64,000 bases of DNA, taken from assembly GCF_000376865.1 (NCBI RefSeq), contig NZ_AQXQ01000012.1, forward strand, positions 434,001 through 498,000, given 5' to 3'. The notes under the pieces are model-generated. The model was not told the DNA's origin and ran no database searches. It saw only the letters and a program-made list of their open reading frames with translations. The DNA is from Thioalkalivibrio sp. ALJ7. Its GTDB lineage: Bacteria > Pseudomonadota > Gammaproteobacteria > Ectothiorhodospirales > Ectothiorhodospiraceae. A program made the position numbers and the translations under genes. Position 1 is the first letter of the stretch. Every line of letters begins with the position of its first letter. Shown here one piece after another: positions 26,054 to 36,500 of the stretch.

Positions 26054-26941
26054 TCAGCCTTTGGCGCGCAGCGCCGCAATCCGCTCTTCGATCGGCGGAT
26101 GGCTCATGAACAGCTTTTTCAGCCCCTGAGCCACGCCACCCCGGATACCAAACGCCGCCATCTGATCCGGCATATCCACCTTGCGCCCAGAGGCGCGCGC
26201 CAGGGACTCCAGGGCGCCGATCATCTTCTCGCGCCCGGCAAATCGGGCACCCGCCTCGTCGGCGCGAAACTCGCGCTGGCGCGAGAACCACATCACGATG
26301 ATCGAAGCGAGGATCGCGAGGATGATCTCGGCCACGATGGTGGTGATCCAGAAGGCCGGGCCATGCCCCGCCTCGTTCTTGAACACCACGCGATCGACAA
26401 AGTGGCCGATCACGCGGGCGAGGAAGATCACAAAGGTGTTCACCACCCCCTGGATCAGCGCCAGGGTCACCATGTCGCCGTTGGCGACGTGGCCAACCTC
26501 GTGGCCCAGCACGGCCTCGACCTCGCCCTGCCCCATGTTCTGCATCAGGCCCGTGCTGACTGCGACCAGGGCGTTGTTCTTGCTCATGCCGGTGGCAAAG
26601 GCGTTGGGGTCCGGCGAGTCGTAGATTCCGACCTCCGGCATCCCGATCCCGGCTTCGCGGGCCTGGCGGGTCACCGTCTCCAGCAGCCACTGCTCGGTCG
26701 CGTTACGCGGCTTGTCGATCACGTGGACCTTCATCGTCTTTTTTGCCATCCACTTGGAGATGGCCAGCGAGATAAAGGAACCGCCGAAGCCGAACACCGC
26801 GGCGAAGATCAGCAGGGCATTAAAGTTAAGCCCGACACCTTCTTCGTCGAGGATGCGTTCCACCCCAAGGATGCGCAGCGTAATGCTGAGCACAATGATG
26901 ATGGCGAAGTTGGTCGCCAGAAACAGCGCAATACGTTTCAT
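26054..26941 (-). CDS. htpX: Heat-shock membrane zinc protease HtpX
   Basis: A 295-residue inner-membrane metalloprotease that degrades misfolded membrane proteins. Two N-terminal membrane helices (about 6-22 and 40-60) precede the zinc motif HEVGH (147-151); two more helices follow (about 165-215), and the third zinc ligand Glu lies in [12 protein letters not shown]. Length matches E. coli HtpX (293). A sigma-32-like promoter lies just upstream, fitting heat-shock control. Confidence 0.95.
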   Translation of the reverse strand: MKRIALFLATNFAIIIVLSITLRILGVERILDEEGVGLNFNALLIFAAVFGFGGSFISLAISKWMAKKTMKVHVIDKPRNATEQWLLETVTRQAREAGIGMPEVGIYDSPDPNAFATGMSKNNALVAVSTGLMQNMGQGEVEAVLGHEVGHVANGDMVTLALIQGVVNTFVIFLARVIGHFVDRVVFKNEAGHGPAFWITTIVAEIILAILASIIVMWFSRQREFRADEAGARFAGREKMIGALESLARASGRKVDMPDQMAAFGIRGGVAQGLKKLFMSHPPIEERIAALRAKG

Positions 26942-26987
26942 GAAGCTTTCCTGTACTCCAGCAAGGATCGGTTAAGGATATCGGAAA

Positions 26988-27014
26988 CATCGGGGCGAAC
27001 CCGGAAGATTCAAG
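26988..27014 (-). promoter_or_regulatory. Sigma-32-like promoter of htpX
   Basis: On the minus strand CTTGAAT (27008-27014) is followed by 12 bases and CCCCGATG (26988-26995), about 46 bases before the htpX start. It resembles CTTGAAA and CCCCATNT apart from one extra G. Inferred from motif. Confidence 0.6.
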
Positions 27015-27067
27015 GCCAACCCCAGCCGCAAACCGGCGATCTGAAGACCGCCCACGCCGGCCGGGGT

Positions 27068-29329
27068 TCAACTCGGACGTACCTCCAGGCGATCCGCATT
27101 CTGGTAGCCGCGCGGCAATTGGCGACCCCGTCGGGCGCGTTCGCCCACGTACTCGGCCCACTCCGCCGGAGCCAGCGCCTTGAAACGTTTTCCGGCGTGT
27201 ACCACCAGCGTGTCCTGTGGTCCCAGCACGGTGACACCGAGCACTCGCTCGGACCCATCCTTGAGCGCCGCGGCCGGAATCCCCATTAGCTTGTTGCCCT
27301 TGCCTCGCGCCAACTCGGGCAGATCCGTTGCCGCGAACAGGAGCAGGTAGCCGCGCGCGGTCACCACCGCAATGTGATCCTCGTGCGGATTGCGTACCAG
27401 TGCGGGCTGCAGCACCGTCGCCCCAGGCGGCACGGTTAACACGTTCTTGCCGGCCTTTTGCCGGCCGAGCAGATCACCCAGTCTGGCAATGAACCCATAG
27501 CCGTAGTCGCTGCCCAGAAACCAGCGGTCCTCTTCGCCCCCAGTGGCGATCCCGACGAAGTACGCACCCTCCGGTGCGTTGACCCGCCCGGACAACGGCT
27601 CTCCCTGGCCGCGCGCCGAGGGTAGCGTATGGGCGGGGATGGTGTAGGTGCGGCCGGTGGAATCAATAAATGCCACTGGCTGATTGCTGCGGCCGGTCAC
27701 GGCGGCCTGAAAGGCGTCGCCAGCCTTGTAGCTCAGCCCGCTCGCCTCAACGTCGTGACCCTTGGCCGCCCGCACCCAGCCCTTCTCCGAGAGCACGATC
27801 GTCAACGGCTCGGTGGGCACCAGTGCGGACTCGTCCAGAGCCTGTGCCGCCGCCCGCTGGACCAGCGGCGAGCGGCGCTCGTCACCGTACGCCGCGGCGT
27901 CATTCTCGATCTCCTGACGCACCAGAGTGCGCAGACGGCGCTCGGACCCTAGGGTCTTTTCCAGCTGGTCGCGTTCCTTGCTGAGCTCGTCCTGCTCGCC
28001 GCGGATCTTGATCTCCTCGAGCTTGGCCAGGTGGCGCAGCTTGAGCTCCAGGATCGCCTCGGCCTGGATATCGCTGAGGCCAAAGCGGCTCATCAACTCC
28101 GGCTTCGGCTCGTCGTACTCGCGGATGATCGCAATCACCTCGTCGATGTTCAGGAAGGCGATCAGCAGGCCTTCCAGCACATGCAGGCGCGCCTGCACCT
28201 TCTCCAGGCGCCACTGCAGACGACGCCGCACGGTCTCGATACGGAAGGTCAGCCACTCCGACAGCAGTCCGGCGAGGTCGCGCACCTGCGGGCGCCCATC
28301 CAGGCCGATCACGTTCATGTTCACGCGGTAGGTCTTCTCGAGGTCGGTGGTCGCGAACAAGTGCGCCATCAGCGCCTCGACATCCACACGATTCGAGCGT
28401 GGCGTGATCACCAGGCGGGTCGGGTGCTCGTGGTCAGACTCGTCGCGCAGGTCTTCGACCATCGGCAGCTTCTTCGCCCGGATCTGGCTGGCAATCTGCT
28501 CCAACAGCTTGGCGCCAGAGACCTGGTGCGGGAGTGCTGTGACCACGATGTCGTCGCCTTCCCGTTCATAGCGGGCACGCGCACGGATCGAGCCCTGCCC
28601 GGTCTCGTAGACCTTCTTGAGCTCCGCCGGTGGGGAGATGATCTCGGCCTCGGTGGGGTAGTCCGGCGCCGGAAGGTGCTCGCACAGCTCCGCCACCGTG
28701 GCCTTCGGGTGTTCCAGCAGATGCACGCAGGCGGCGGCCACCTCGCGCAGGTTATGCGGAGGGATGTCAGTCGCCATGCCCACCGCGATTCCGGAACCGC
28801 CATTGAGCAACACGTTCGGCAACCGCGCTGGGAGCATCTTCGGCTCCTCCAGCGCACCGTCAAAGTTCGGCACCCAGTCCACCGTGCCCTGCCCGAGCTC
28901 GGACAACAGCAACTGGGCATAGCGCGACAGTCTCGACTCGGTGTACCGCATCGCGGCGAAGGACTTGGGATCATCCGGTGAGCCCCAATTGCCCTGCCCG
29001 TCCACAAACGGATAGCGATAGGAGAACGGCTGCGCCATCAGCACCATCGCCTCGTAGCAGGCCGAGTCGCCGTGCGGATGGAACTTGCCAAGCACGTCGC
29101 CCACGGTGCGCGCGGACTTCTTGTACTTGGCGGTGGCGGACAGACCCAGCTCGCTCATCGCGTAGATAATCCGCCGCTGCACGGGCTTCAGGCCATCGCC
29201 GATGTGCGGCAGTGCGCGATCCAGGATCACGTACATGGAGTAGTCCAGGTACGCCTTCTCGGTGAAGTCCTTCAACGGCAGCTGCTCGCCGCTGTTGGCG
29301 AACAGGCTGGGGGTCTCGATATCGGTCAT
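27068..29329 (-). CDS. parC: DNA topoisomerase IV subunit A
   Basis: A 753-residue type II topoisomerase subunit that decatenates daughter chromosomes with ParE. The catalytic tyrosine is Tyr129 in [11 protein letters not shown]. The quinolone-resistance region [11 protein letters not shown] has the sensitive-type Ser89 and Glu93. The N-terminus [19 protein letters not shown] and the length match ParC, not GyrA (about 870); the C-terminal beta-pinwheel is shorter than in GyrA. parE is not in the window. It is divergent from cardiolipin synthase. Confidence 0.96.
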   Translation of the reverse strand: MTDIETPSLFANSGEQLPLKDFTEKAYLDYSMYVILDRALPHIGDGLKPVQRRIIYAMSELGLSATAKYKKSARTVGDVLGKFHPHGDSACYEAMVLMAQPFSYRYPFVDGQGNWGSPDDPKSFAAMRYTESRLSRYAQLLLSELGQGTVDWVPNFDGALEEPKMLPARLPNVLLNGGSGIAVGMATDIPPHNLREVAAACVHLLEHPKATVAELCEHLPAPDYPTEAEIISPPAELKKVYETGQGSIRARARYEREGDDIVVTALPHQVSGAKLLEQIASQIRAKKLPMVEDLRDESDHEHPTRLVITPRSNRVDVEALMAHLFATTDLEKTYRVNMNVIGLDGRPQVRDLAGLLSEWLTFRIETVRRRLQWRLEKVQARLHVLEGLLIAFLNIDEVIAIIREYDEPKPELMSRFGLSDIQAEAILELKLRHLAKLEEIKIRGEQDELSKERDQLEKTLGSERRLRTLVRQEIENDAAAYGDERRSPLVQRAAAQALDESALVPTEPLTIVLSEKGWVRAAKGHDVEASGLSYKAGDAFQAAVTGRSNQPVAFIDSTGRTYTIPAHTLPSARGQGEPLSGRVNAPEGAYFVGIATGGEEDRWFLGSDYGYGFIARLGDLLGRQKAGKNVLTVPPGATVLQPALVRNPHEDHIAVVTARGYLLLFAATDLPELARGKGNKLMGIPAAALKDGSERVLGVTVLGPQDTLVVHAGKRFKALAPAEWAEYVGERARRGRQLPRGYQNADRLEVRPS

Positions 29330-29451
29330 CGGCGGTCTCGCGGACGTGGATGGGCCGGGGTTTTACACCGGGCCGGGCCCGCGTACTGTAGCGGGCACGC
29401 GCCCGCCGTTCCACGGGCCCGCCGAAAACCACTGCGTCAGAGGAGGACTTC

Positions 29452-30873
29452 GTGCCGGATACAGGCTGGGTTGCCAGTATCGTCGCGGTGGCCGTCTTCG
29501 GCTTCGCCGCAGTCAGCGTAGTGCATGCGCTGCTGCAACGCCGCGACACAGGCACCATCATCGCCTGGGTTGGGCTGATTGTGCTCCTGCCCCTGGCCGG
29601 CTCGGCGTTGTACTGGCTGTTTGGGGTCAACCGCATCCGTCGGCGCGCCCACGCCCTGCGCGAGGGCTACCTGATTACCGACCCCAGCGCACACGACGAT
29701 ACCCTGGTCGAACACCCGGCCCGCTGGGAGCGCCTGTTGCATTCCGGAGATCGACTGAGTCCGTTTCGGTTGGTCCGGGGCAATGCCATCGAACCGCTGT
29801 TCGATGGCGATCGCACCTATGCGCGCATGCTGGACGCCATCGACCAGGCCCGCGCCAGCATCACGCTTGCGACCTACATCTTCGATTACGACCGCGTCGG
29901 CGAACGCTTCGTCGCCCACCTCCAGCAGGCCCACGACCGCGGCGTGCAGGTGCGCGTACTGATCGACGCCGTCGGGGCCCGCTACAGCCGCCGCAATACC
30001 CTGCGCCGGCTTCGGCGTGCGGGCATCCCGGCCGCAGCCTTCATGCCGGTGCACCTGCCCCGAAGCCTGGCCGCTTTCAACCTGCGAAACCACCGAAAGA
30101 TGTTGGTAATCGATGGCCGCCGCGCCTTCACCGGCGGCATGAATATCCGCCGGGGGCACAGCCATATCGATCCCGGATCGCACCCGATTCAGGACCTTCA
30201 CTTCGAGTTGCGCGGGCCCGCCTGCGCCCAGGTCCAGCGGGTTTTCGGGGAGGACTGGCAGTTCGCCACGGGGGAACGCCTGGACGGACCGGTCTGGTTC
30301 CCCGATCCCATCGAGACCGCCGGTGCACGCGCCTGTCGCGGGCTTCCCGATGGGCCGGACGAAGACTTCGAGGTACTGAATTTCACCTTGCAGGCGGCTC
30401 TGGCCGAGGCCCGCGAAGAGGTGACGATCATCACCCCTTATTTTCTGCCGGGGGTCGCACTGGCCGGGGCACTCAAGGCCGCGGCCCTGCGGGGCGTGCA
30501 GGTCAACATCCTGATTCCCGCCCTCAACAATCTGCGCCTGGTGGAATGGGCCAGCCGACCCCAACAGGCCGAGCTACTGGAACGTGGCTGCCGCCTGTGG
30601 CTCACGCCTCCCCCCTTCAACCACGCCAAGCTGATGCTGGTGGATCGCGAATGGGCCCTGGTCGGTTCCGCCAACTGGGACCCGCGCAGCCTGCGCCTTA
30701 ACTTCGAGTTCAATCTGGAATGTCTGGACCGCGGACTGGGGTCGGAACTGGCCGAGTGGGCCGACCACCTGCGCGAACAGTCGCACCCCCTGACGCTCGC
30801 GGAAGTCCGCACTCGCCCACTCGCCACCCAGCTGCGCGACGGTGCGGCTCGCCTGCTCACGCCCTACCTGTAA
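29452..30873 (+). CDS. cls: Cardiolipin synthase (phospholipase D family)
   Basis: A 473-residue inner-membrane enzyme that condenses phosphatidylglycerol into cardiolipin. Two N-terminal membrane helices (about 7-25 and 35-55) precede two HKD motifs: NHRKMLVIDGRRAFTGG (about 213) and NHAKLMLVDREWALVGSAN (about 390). Translation starts at GTG with AGGAGG 5 bases upstream. Cardiolipin is often important in halophilic relatives. A long palindrome follows 11 bases after the stop and may act as terminator. Confidence 0.93.
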   Translation: MPDTGWVASIVAVAVFGFAAVSVVHALLQRRDTGTIIAWVGLIVLLPLAGSALYWLFGVNRIRRRAHALREGYLITDPSAHDDTLVEHPARWERLLHSGDRLSPFRLVRGNAIEPLFDGDRTYARMLDAIDQARASITLATYIFDYDRVGERFVAHLQQAHDRGVQVRVLIDAVGARYSRRNTLRRLRRAGIPAAAFMPVHLPRSLAAFNLRNHRKMLVIDGRRAFTGGMNIRRGHSHIDPGSHPIQDLHFELRGPACAQVQRVFGEDWQFATGERLDGPVWFPDPIETAGARACRGLPDGPDEDFEVLNFTLQAALAEAREEVTIITPYFLPGVALAGALKAAALRGVQVNILIPALNNLRLVEWASRPQQAELLERGCRLWLTPPPFNHAKLMLVDREWALVGSANWDPRSLRLNFEFNLECLDRGLGSELAEWADHLREQSHPLTLAEVRTRPLATQLRDGAARLLTPYL

Positions 30874-30884
30874 CCCCCGAGTGA

Positions 30885-30961
30885 CAATCAGCGTCTCCCT
30901 AGGTGTGGAGTCGTCCGATGGACAACCTATTGAGAGATCACACCCAGGGAAACGCTGATTG
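30885..30961. repeat. Palindromic repeat, copy A
   Basis: Arms 30885-30907 and 30939-30961 pair over 23 bases with two mismatches; the outer part is CAATCAGCGT/ACGCTGATTG. The inner sequence ACAACCT..TGAGAG..CACACCC (30922-30945) recurs at 34080-34103. It lies between cls and the GGDEF-EAL gene. It resembles a small MITE or REP-type unit; no target duplication is seen. Confidence 0.65.
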
Positions 30962-31145
30962 CATCGCGCGTAGACACGGCGTTAGTCGTCCCCATCCGTA
31001 AACCCTGATGAACCGGGACACCCCAACGATGTCTTTTGTACTGTAGGTACCAGGGATACTCGTGCACGGGTACATGCATCAACCCGTTTCTTCCCAGGGG
31101 GCGTAAAGGGATGTTACGAAAGTCGAAGATTCGGCCAGGAAGGTC

Positions 31146-34040
31146 ATGAACGGGATTCTGGTGCCATCTCTCTACGTCGCGGCGGGCCTCGCCGTGTACG
31201 CAACCATCAGCCACCTGCTGTATAGCCGGCAGAGCGCCCGACGCATGGAACACCGCCTGTTCGCCGCGATGGGCGCGTTAATGGCGGTGGTCGCCGTGAG
31301 CTCGGCCCAGACCTATCAAGCCACCAGTGTCGACGCCTACGCCCGGGCCTTGACCCTCAATATTTTTCTGCTCGCTCCGTTCTACGTCCTCTTCGCCGCG
31401 TTTGTCGCGGCCCATACCCGCACCCGCGCGACCCCGATCATCAGTGGCCTCCTGGTACTTCTGGTCATTACCTGGGTGGTCAACGCCCTGCAGCCCTACA
31501 GCATGCAGTACCACAGCATCGATGCGATCCACGTACTGGAGCTCCCCTGGGGCGAAACCGTGGCCCTGGCCGAGGGCGCTATCAGTCCGTGGTTCGTCTT
31601 TGGCGTGGCCGCCGTCCTTCTCGTCTTCGGGTTTGCCCTGACCAACCTAACCCGGCACTACCGCCGGCATCACCAGGGCACCACCCTGCTCCTGCTGGGC
31701 GGGATCGGGATCTTTGTGCTGTTCACCCTGCAGGGCGTACTCGCCCGCTCGGGTGTCATCGAGATGCCCCAGCTCGCGCCATTTGGCTATGTGGTCATGG
31801 TGGTCATGATGAGTGTGGTTCTGAACCGCGAGACCGGGGAGCGTCTGCGCGACTCGGAGGCCCGTTTTCGCGCGCTGGTCGAGCAATCGCCGATCGGGAT
31901 CCAGGTGCTGACGCCCACCGGCGAGATCCGCCAGACCAACCCGGCCTGGGAACGCCTGCACGGTCCACAGGCGTCGGCTCCGGGCGGCAACGTTCTGACG
32001 CGGCCGGACGCCATCGACCGGAAAGTTCTAGCCCCCCTGCGGGCCGCGATGCGCGGTCAGTACCAGGAGATCCCTCCTCTGGCCTACACCCCACCCGACA
32101 TCCCCGGGGACAACGTCTCTGGCGCCGCAACAGGAGGTACTGAGCGCTGGCTGCGGGGCTGCATCTATCCCCTGCAGGATGCTCGGGGCGAGGTGCAAGA
32201 CGTGATCGTGATGCAAGAGGACATCACCGCCGAGCATCGCAGCGAGAGCGCCCTGCGATTGATTGCCGAAGGCCTGCAGGCGCGCTCACGCGAGGAGTTC
32301 TTCCAGCAGCTTGTACTCAAATTAAGCAACCTGTTTAACGCCGACTACGCCCTGGTCGGCCTTGAGGCCTCTGACCAGTCCGGCGTGGTGGAGACCGCCG
32401 CCCTGTGCGCCCAGGGCCGCATCGTGGAGAATTTGCGCTATGACCTGGCCGAGACCCCCTGCGAACGGGTAATCGAGATCGGCTCCTGCATCTACCCCTG
32501 CGACGTGCAGCAACGCTTCCCGAAGGACGAGATGCTGGTCGAGATGGACGCGCAGAGCTACCTGGGGGCGCCCATGCTGGACAGCCAGGGGACCCTGCTC
32601 GGGCACATTGCGATGGTCAATCGACACCCTGTGGAAGATGTCGACAAGGCGATGGAGATCCTCGAGATCATGGCGGACCGCGCCGCAGCGGAACTAGAGC
32701 GCCTGCATACCGAGGCGCACATCCACGCCCTGGCCTACCACGACTCCTTGACCGGGCTGGCCAACCGCACCCGGCTGCACGACGATCTAACTCGGCACAT
32801 CGAGGAAGCCCACGTCGAAGACCTGCATGGCGGGCTGATCCTGATCGACCTGGATCACTTCAAGACCATCAACGACGCCCTCGGCCATGCGGTGGGCGAT
32901 ACCGTACTGGGCGCAGTCGCGGACCGCCTGCGCAGTCACGCCCCGAAGGACGCACTCATCGTGCGCCTGGGCGGCGACGAGTTTGCGGTGGTGCTGCCGC
33001 CGAGCCCAACCGGACGCGAGGCGCTGGAGCCCGAAGTCCGCGCCATCGCCGAGCGCATCCTGGAGGCGCTACAGCGCCCCATCATCCTGGGAGAACGCAC
33101 CTTCGGGGTCGGGGCCAGCCTAGGCTGCGTACTGTATCCGGATGCCGGCCAGACCTCGGCCGATGCCCTGCGTCATGCCGACATCGCGTTATATCAAGCC
33201 AAACGCGCGGGGCGCGGGGGCGTGCAGTTCTACCGCCATGCCCTGCAGGACGAGGCCCATGCTCGCCTGCAGATCGAGGAAGGTCTGCGCCAGGCCGTCG
33301 AACGCGGAGAGCTAGCCCTGCACTTTCAACCGCAGGTCGACGCGGCCGGCCGCCTGATCGGCGCCGAGGTGTTACTGCGCTGGCAGCACCCGGAGATGGG
33401 CGCGGTCCCACCCGCCCTGTTCATCCCCATCGCAGAGGAAACCGGCCTGATCCACGGCATCGGAAATTGGGTGCTGGAGCAGACGTTGGTACAGCTGGCG
33501 CGATGGCAGAGCGATGGCCTGCAGCCTCCGCGCCTGGCGCTGAACCTGTCCCCCTGGCAGCTCGCCCGGCCGGACTTTGTGGACCGCTTCGAGGCCCTGC
33601 TGCGCCAGCACCGGGTGGACGCCGACGCCCTGACCCTGGAGGTCACCGAATCCGGACTGCTGCGCGATCTCCCGGATGCGATTGCCAAGCTCGGCGCCCT
33701 GCGCCGGCTCGGGGTGCGCATCGCCCTGGATGACTTCGGCACGGGCTATTCCTCGCTCGCCTATCTGCGCGACTTGCCGGTGGACGAACTGAAGATCGAC
33801 AAGTCCTTCGTCGACGAACTGATGGCCGGCGGCGACCGGACACTGATCGAAAACATCGTGGATATCGCGCGCAACATGGAGCTGGACGTGATCGCCGAGG
33901 GCGTGGCCCAGGCCGAACAACGCGAACAACTCCTGGCGCTGGGCTGCAGCCATTTCCAGGGCTTCCTGTTCAGCCCAGCGCTCCCGTCCGGGGACTTCAG
34001 CCTGCAATTCCTGCAACCATCGCGCTCCGAGTCGAACTAG
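31146..34040 (+). CDS. Membrane PAS-GAF-GGDEF-EAL cyclic-di-GMP protein
   Basis: A 964-residue signalling protein. Seven or so membrane helices (about 5-225) form the sensor, followed by PAS (about 235-360), GAF (about 375-520), GGDEF (motif RLGGDEFAVVL near 608) and EAL (about 720-955). The EAL signature reads EVL (GAEVLLRW), a common active variant; DDFGTGYSSL and the late EGVAQAEQ glutamate are kept, so phosphodiesterase activity is plausible. The GGDEF site is intact, so cyclase activity or GTP sensing is possible. It is convergent with another GGDEF gene and flanked by two related palindromes. Confidence 0.93.
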   Translation: MNGILVPSLYVAAGLAVYATISHLLYSRQSARRMEHRLFAAMGALMAVVAVSSAQTYQATSVDAYARALTLNIFLLAPFYVLFAAFVAAHTRTRATPIISGLLVLLVITWVVNALQPYSMQYHSIDAIHVLELPWGETVALAEGAISPWFVFGVAAVLLVFGFALTNLTRHYRRHHQGTTLLLLGGIGIFVLFTLQGVLARSGVIEMPQLAPFGYVVMVVMMSVVLNRETGERLRDSEARFRALVEQSPIGIQVLTPTGEIRQTNPAWERLHGPQASAPGGNVLTRPDAIDRKVLAPLRAAMRGQYQEIPPLAYTPPDIPGDNVSGAATGGTERWLRGCIYPLQDARGEVQDVIVMQEDITAEHRSESALRLIAEGLQARSREEFFQQLVLKLSNLFNADYALVGLEASDQSGVVETAALCAQGRIVENLRYDLAETPCERVIEIGSCIYPCDVQQRFPKDEMLVEMDAQSYLGAPMLDSQGTLLGHIAMVNRHPVEDVDKAMEILEIMADRAAAELERLHTEAHIHALAYHDSLTGLANRTRLHDDLTRHIEEAHVEDLHGGLILIDLDHFKTINDALGHAVGDTVLGAVADRLRSHAPKDALIVRLGGDEFAVVLPPSPTGREALEPEVRAIAERILEALQRPIILGERTFGVGASLGCVLYPDAGQTSADALRHADIALYQAKRAGRGGVQFYRHALQDEAHARLQIEEGLRQAVERGELALHFQPQVDAAGRLIGAEVLLRWQHPEMGAVPPALFIPIAEETGLIHGIGNWVLEQTLVQLARWQSDGLQPPRLALNLSPWQLARPDFVDRFEALLRQHRVDADALTLEVTESGLLRDLPDAIAKLGALRRLGVRIALDDFGTGYSSLAYLRDLPVDELKIDKSFVDELMAGGDRTLIENIVDIARNMELDVIAEGVAQAEQREQLLALGCSHFQGFLFSPALPSGDFSLQFLQPSRSESN

Positions 34041-34042
34041 GC

Positions 34043-34099
34043 GTGGGGTCTCACGAGGTTGTCCTCAGGTAGACCGAGCACAACCTCGTGAGAGTCCAC
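34043..34099. repeat. Palindromic repeat, copy B
   Basis: Arms 34043-34062 and 34080-34099 pair over 20 bases with two mismatches (core TCTCACGAGGTTGT / ACAACCTCGTGAGA). Its right arm matches the ACAACCT..TGAGAG..CACACCC segment of copy A. It sits between the two convergent cyclic-di-GMP genes and could end both transcripts. Confidence 0.65.
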
Positions 34100-34128
34100 A
34101 CCCTGGACCGCCGTCCCGTACCGCGTCG

Positions 34129-35850
34129 TCAGGGAGCCTCGTCCAACCCGCATCCCAATGCCCCGCGTCGGCGCCGCGCCTGATCCGATACCGGTCGGTC
34201 CAGGCCCGCCAGATCCTGGTACAGCACTACCTGACTGCCACCATCGGCCTTGGCGGCGTACATGGCGCGGTCTGCCCGCTGCAGGAGCGTATCGACGTCG
34301 CCCCCATCCTGCGGAAACAACGCGCCACCCAGGCTAAGCCCGACCCGCAGCGACTCGCGATTCACCTCCACGGGTTCCTCGAAGCGTTCGATCAGCTTGA
34401 GTCCGATGCCGGCCACGGCGTCCGGGTCGCGCACGTTCTCCAGCAACAAGACGAACTCGTCGCCACCCACGCGCGCCACGATGTCGCTGCCACGCATCCC
34501 TTCGCGCAGCCGGTGAGCCACGGTCACCAGGACAACGTCCCCCACATCGTGGCCCAGACGGTCATTGATCGGCTTAAAACCGTCGAGGTCACAGACCATC
34601 AAGGCCACGCCGGTACCCGCGCGCTGAGCCCGACGCAACGCCTGCTGAATATGCTCCTGCAACAGACTGCGGTTGGGCAGCCCCGTCAGGGAGTCGTGAT
34701 GCGCCTGATGCCACAAGCGCTCCTCGGAATCCTTGTCGCGGGTAATGTCGCGCACCATGCCCAGCACCTGTACCGGGCGCCCGTCGGGAGCGCGGTCGAT
34801 CTCGCCCTCCACGCGGACATGGCGGACGCCCCCGTCTCCGCGCACCACCCGATGATCCACGCGATAGAAGTTTTCGCGGTCCAGGGCCTCGTTCGTCGCA
34901 CGCCGCACACGGGTGCGGTCATCCGGGTGTACGGCGCGCATATAGGCCTCGAACCCGGCCCCATCGGTCTGCGCGTTCAGGCCAAACAGTTCGAAGACAT
35001 GCGAGGACCAGTTCATCCGCTGCCCGCGGATATCCCAGTCCCAGTAACCGGCGCCGGCAATGCGCTGTGCCTCCTCCAGGCGTTCGGTCGTCTCTTGCAG
35101 GGCCGCGGTGCGCCGGGCCACGGCTGCCTCCAGCCCGGATTGCGTCTCGCGCAAGCGCACCTCGATGCGCTGGCGTTCCTCCAGCTCCTTGCGCAAGGCG
35201 GCATGGTCGCGCCAGATCCGCCGCCGCACCCGCAGCCACATCAGCGTGATCATAATCATGATCAGACCCGTGGCGACCAGCGTCACCTTCTGCGCCTGCT
35301 CGTGACGCTGGGCCATCGCTGCGACCGCCTCTTCGTTGTCCTGCTCGAAGGCCGCGAGGATCGCCTCCATCTGATCCAGTACGTCTTCCTGTACCGGCAT
35401 CGCATCGGCATACAGAATTGCCAGCGCCTCGTTGCGCCCACCGGCCAGGGCTACGTCCACGAGTTCCGAGAGGATGGGGGCGCCGGTCGCAGTCAGCTCA
35501 CGCAGCTCGGCCAGCAGGGCCGCATCACGTGGCGTCTGGGCCAACAGCTCCGCACCCTCGCGGGCCTCCAGGAAACGCTCCGCCAGATCCCGGAATTCGC
35601 GCTGATAGCGGTCCTGCAACGCCGGGTCCTCGGCGCTGATAACCAGCGATGCGCGCAACATGCGTTCGCGCACCAATGAGCGCATGCGGTGGACGCGGTC
35701 CACCTTGTTCACGTATTCCTCGGTCAGGGCCTGGACGTCGTTCTGCAGCTGTTGCACGCGCAGCCAGCTGGCCACGGCGACCGCAACAACCAGCAGCATC
35801 ACCACCACAAAGGCGCTGGTCAGACCGGAGACAAAGGGACGCGGAGCCAT
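34129..35850 (-). CDS. Membrane PAS-GGDEF diguanylate cyclase
   Basis: A 573-residue protein: helix 1 at about 9-29, a periplasmic four-helix-bundle-like sensor (about 30-192), helix 2 at about 193-212, a coiled coil, a PAS domain (about 255-370) and GGDEF (RVGGDEFVLLLE near 460) that looks active. RxxD of an inhibitory I-site was not verified. There is no EAL domain. The C-terminus is a short basic tail. It is convergent with the GGDEF-EAL gene, giving an adjacent synthase and synthase/hydrolase pair. Confidence 0.92.
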   Translation of the reverse strand: MAPRPFVSGLTSAFVVVMLLVVAVAVASWLRVQQLQNDVQALTEEYVNKVDRVHRMRSLVRERMLRASLVISAEDPALQDRYQREFRDLAERFLEAREGAELLAQTPRDAALLAELRELTATGAPILSELVDVALAGGRNEALAILYADAMPVQEDVLDQMEAILAAFEQDNEEAVAAMAQRHEQAQKVTLVATGLIMIMITLMWLRVRRRIWRDHAALRKELEERQRIEVRLRETQSGLEAAVARRTAALQETTERLEEAQRIAGAGYWDWDIRGQRMNWSSHVFELFGLNAQTDGAGFEAYMRAVHPDDRTRVRRATNEALDRENFYRVDHRVVRGDGGVRHVRVEGEIDRAPDGRPVQVLGMVRDITRDKDSEERLWHQAHHDSLTGLPNRSLLQEHIQQALRRAQRAGTGVALMVCDLDGFKPINDRLGHDVGDVVLVTVAHRLREGMRGSDIVARVGGDEFVLLLENVRDPDAVAGIGLKLIERFEEPVEVNRESLRVGLSLGGALFPQDGGDVDTLLQRADRAMYAAKADGGSQVVLYQDLAGLDRPVSDQARRRRGALGCGLDEAP

Positions 35851-36011
35851 CGCAGCTCACCACCCCACAAGGGCGCAGGGCGGCTTCAGGAACGCGCGGG
35901 AACGCCTGCCACTCCAGGCATTTCGAACCGCCGCCACATCCTTGACGCGCATCCCCTTCCCCCTGTTTGATCGATCGCATCTACACGATCCAGGCGGGAG
36001 GGTGCCGCGAG

Positions 36012-36500
36012 ATGGCCACAAACTCAAGCGATGAGGGGCATCGGGCTGTGCGAACGGTCGCGAAACGGGCCGAACTGGAGCCGGTTTATCGCAGCGCGGA
36101 ATACGACGTGGAGACCGAAAGCGGAACCCGCACCCTGCATATCGGCGCCCCGGCACCCGAGGTCACATCCTGGATGAAGGCGCACGGCCTGCGCCGGATC
36201 GTGTTGTTCACCGCCTGCAACCCTGGAAGCCGGCCCGCGACCGCCAGGGACAATCAACAGCGTCAACGCCGACTGGAACAAGCCGTAGCCAACCACGGCC
36301 TACGCGCCTGGCCAGCCTGCAATCGCGACCCTCTGGGCCACTGGCCGGACGAACCCGGCCTGGCGATCGCAGATCTATCCGATTCCGTACTGGTGGATTG
36401 GCTGGAACACTTTGACCAGAATGCGGCCGTGCTACTGGAGCCGCCGGCCGCACCACGACTCGTGTGGCATCCGGCCGTGTCGGGCCGGGACAGTGCTTAA
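36012..36500 (+). CDS. DUF3293 protein
   Basis: A 162-residue cytosolic protein. The core LRRIVLFTACNPGSRP and the following RQRRLEQAVANHGLRAWPA match DUF3293, whose function is unknown. I chose the ATG with GGGAGGG about 10 bases upstream; an upstream TTG 15 codons earlier is possible. Its TAA overlaps the stop codon of the convergent CopD-like gene over four bases. Confidence 0.8.
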   Translation: MATNSSDEGHRAVRTVAKRAELEPVYRSAEYDVETESGTRTLHIGAPAPEVTSWMKAHGLRRIVLFTACNPGSRPATARDNQQRQRRLEQAVANHGLRAWPACNRDPLGHWPDEPGLAIADLSDSVLVDWLEHFDQNAAVLLEPPAAPRLVWHPAVSGRDSA

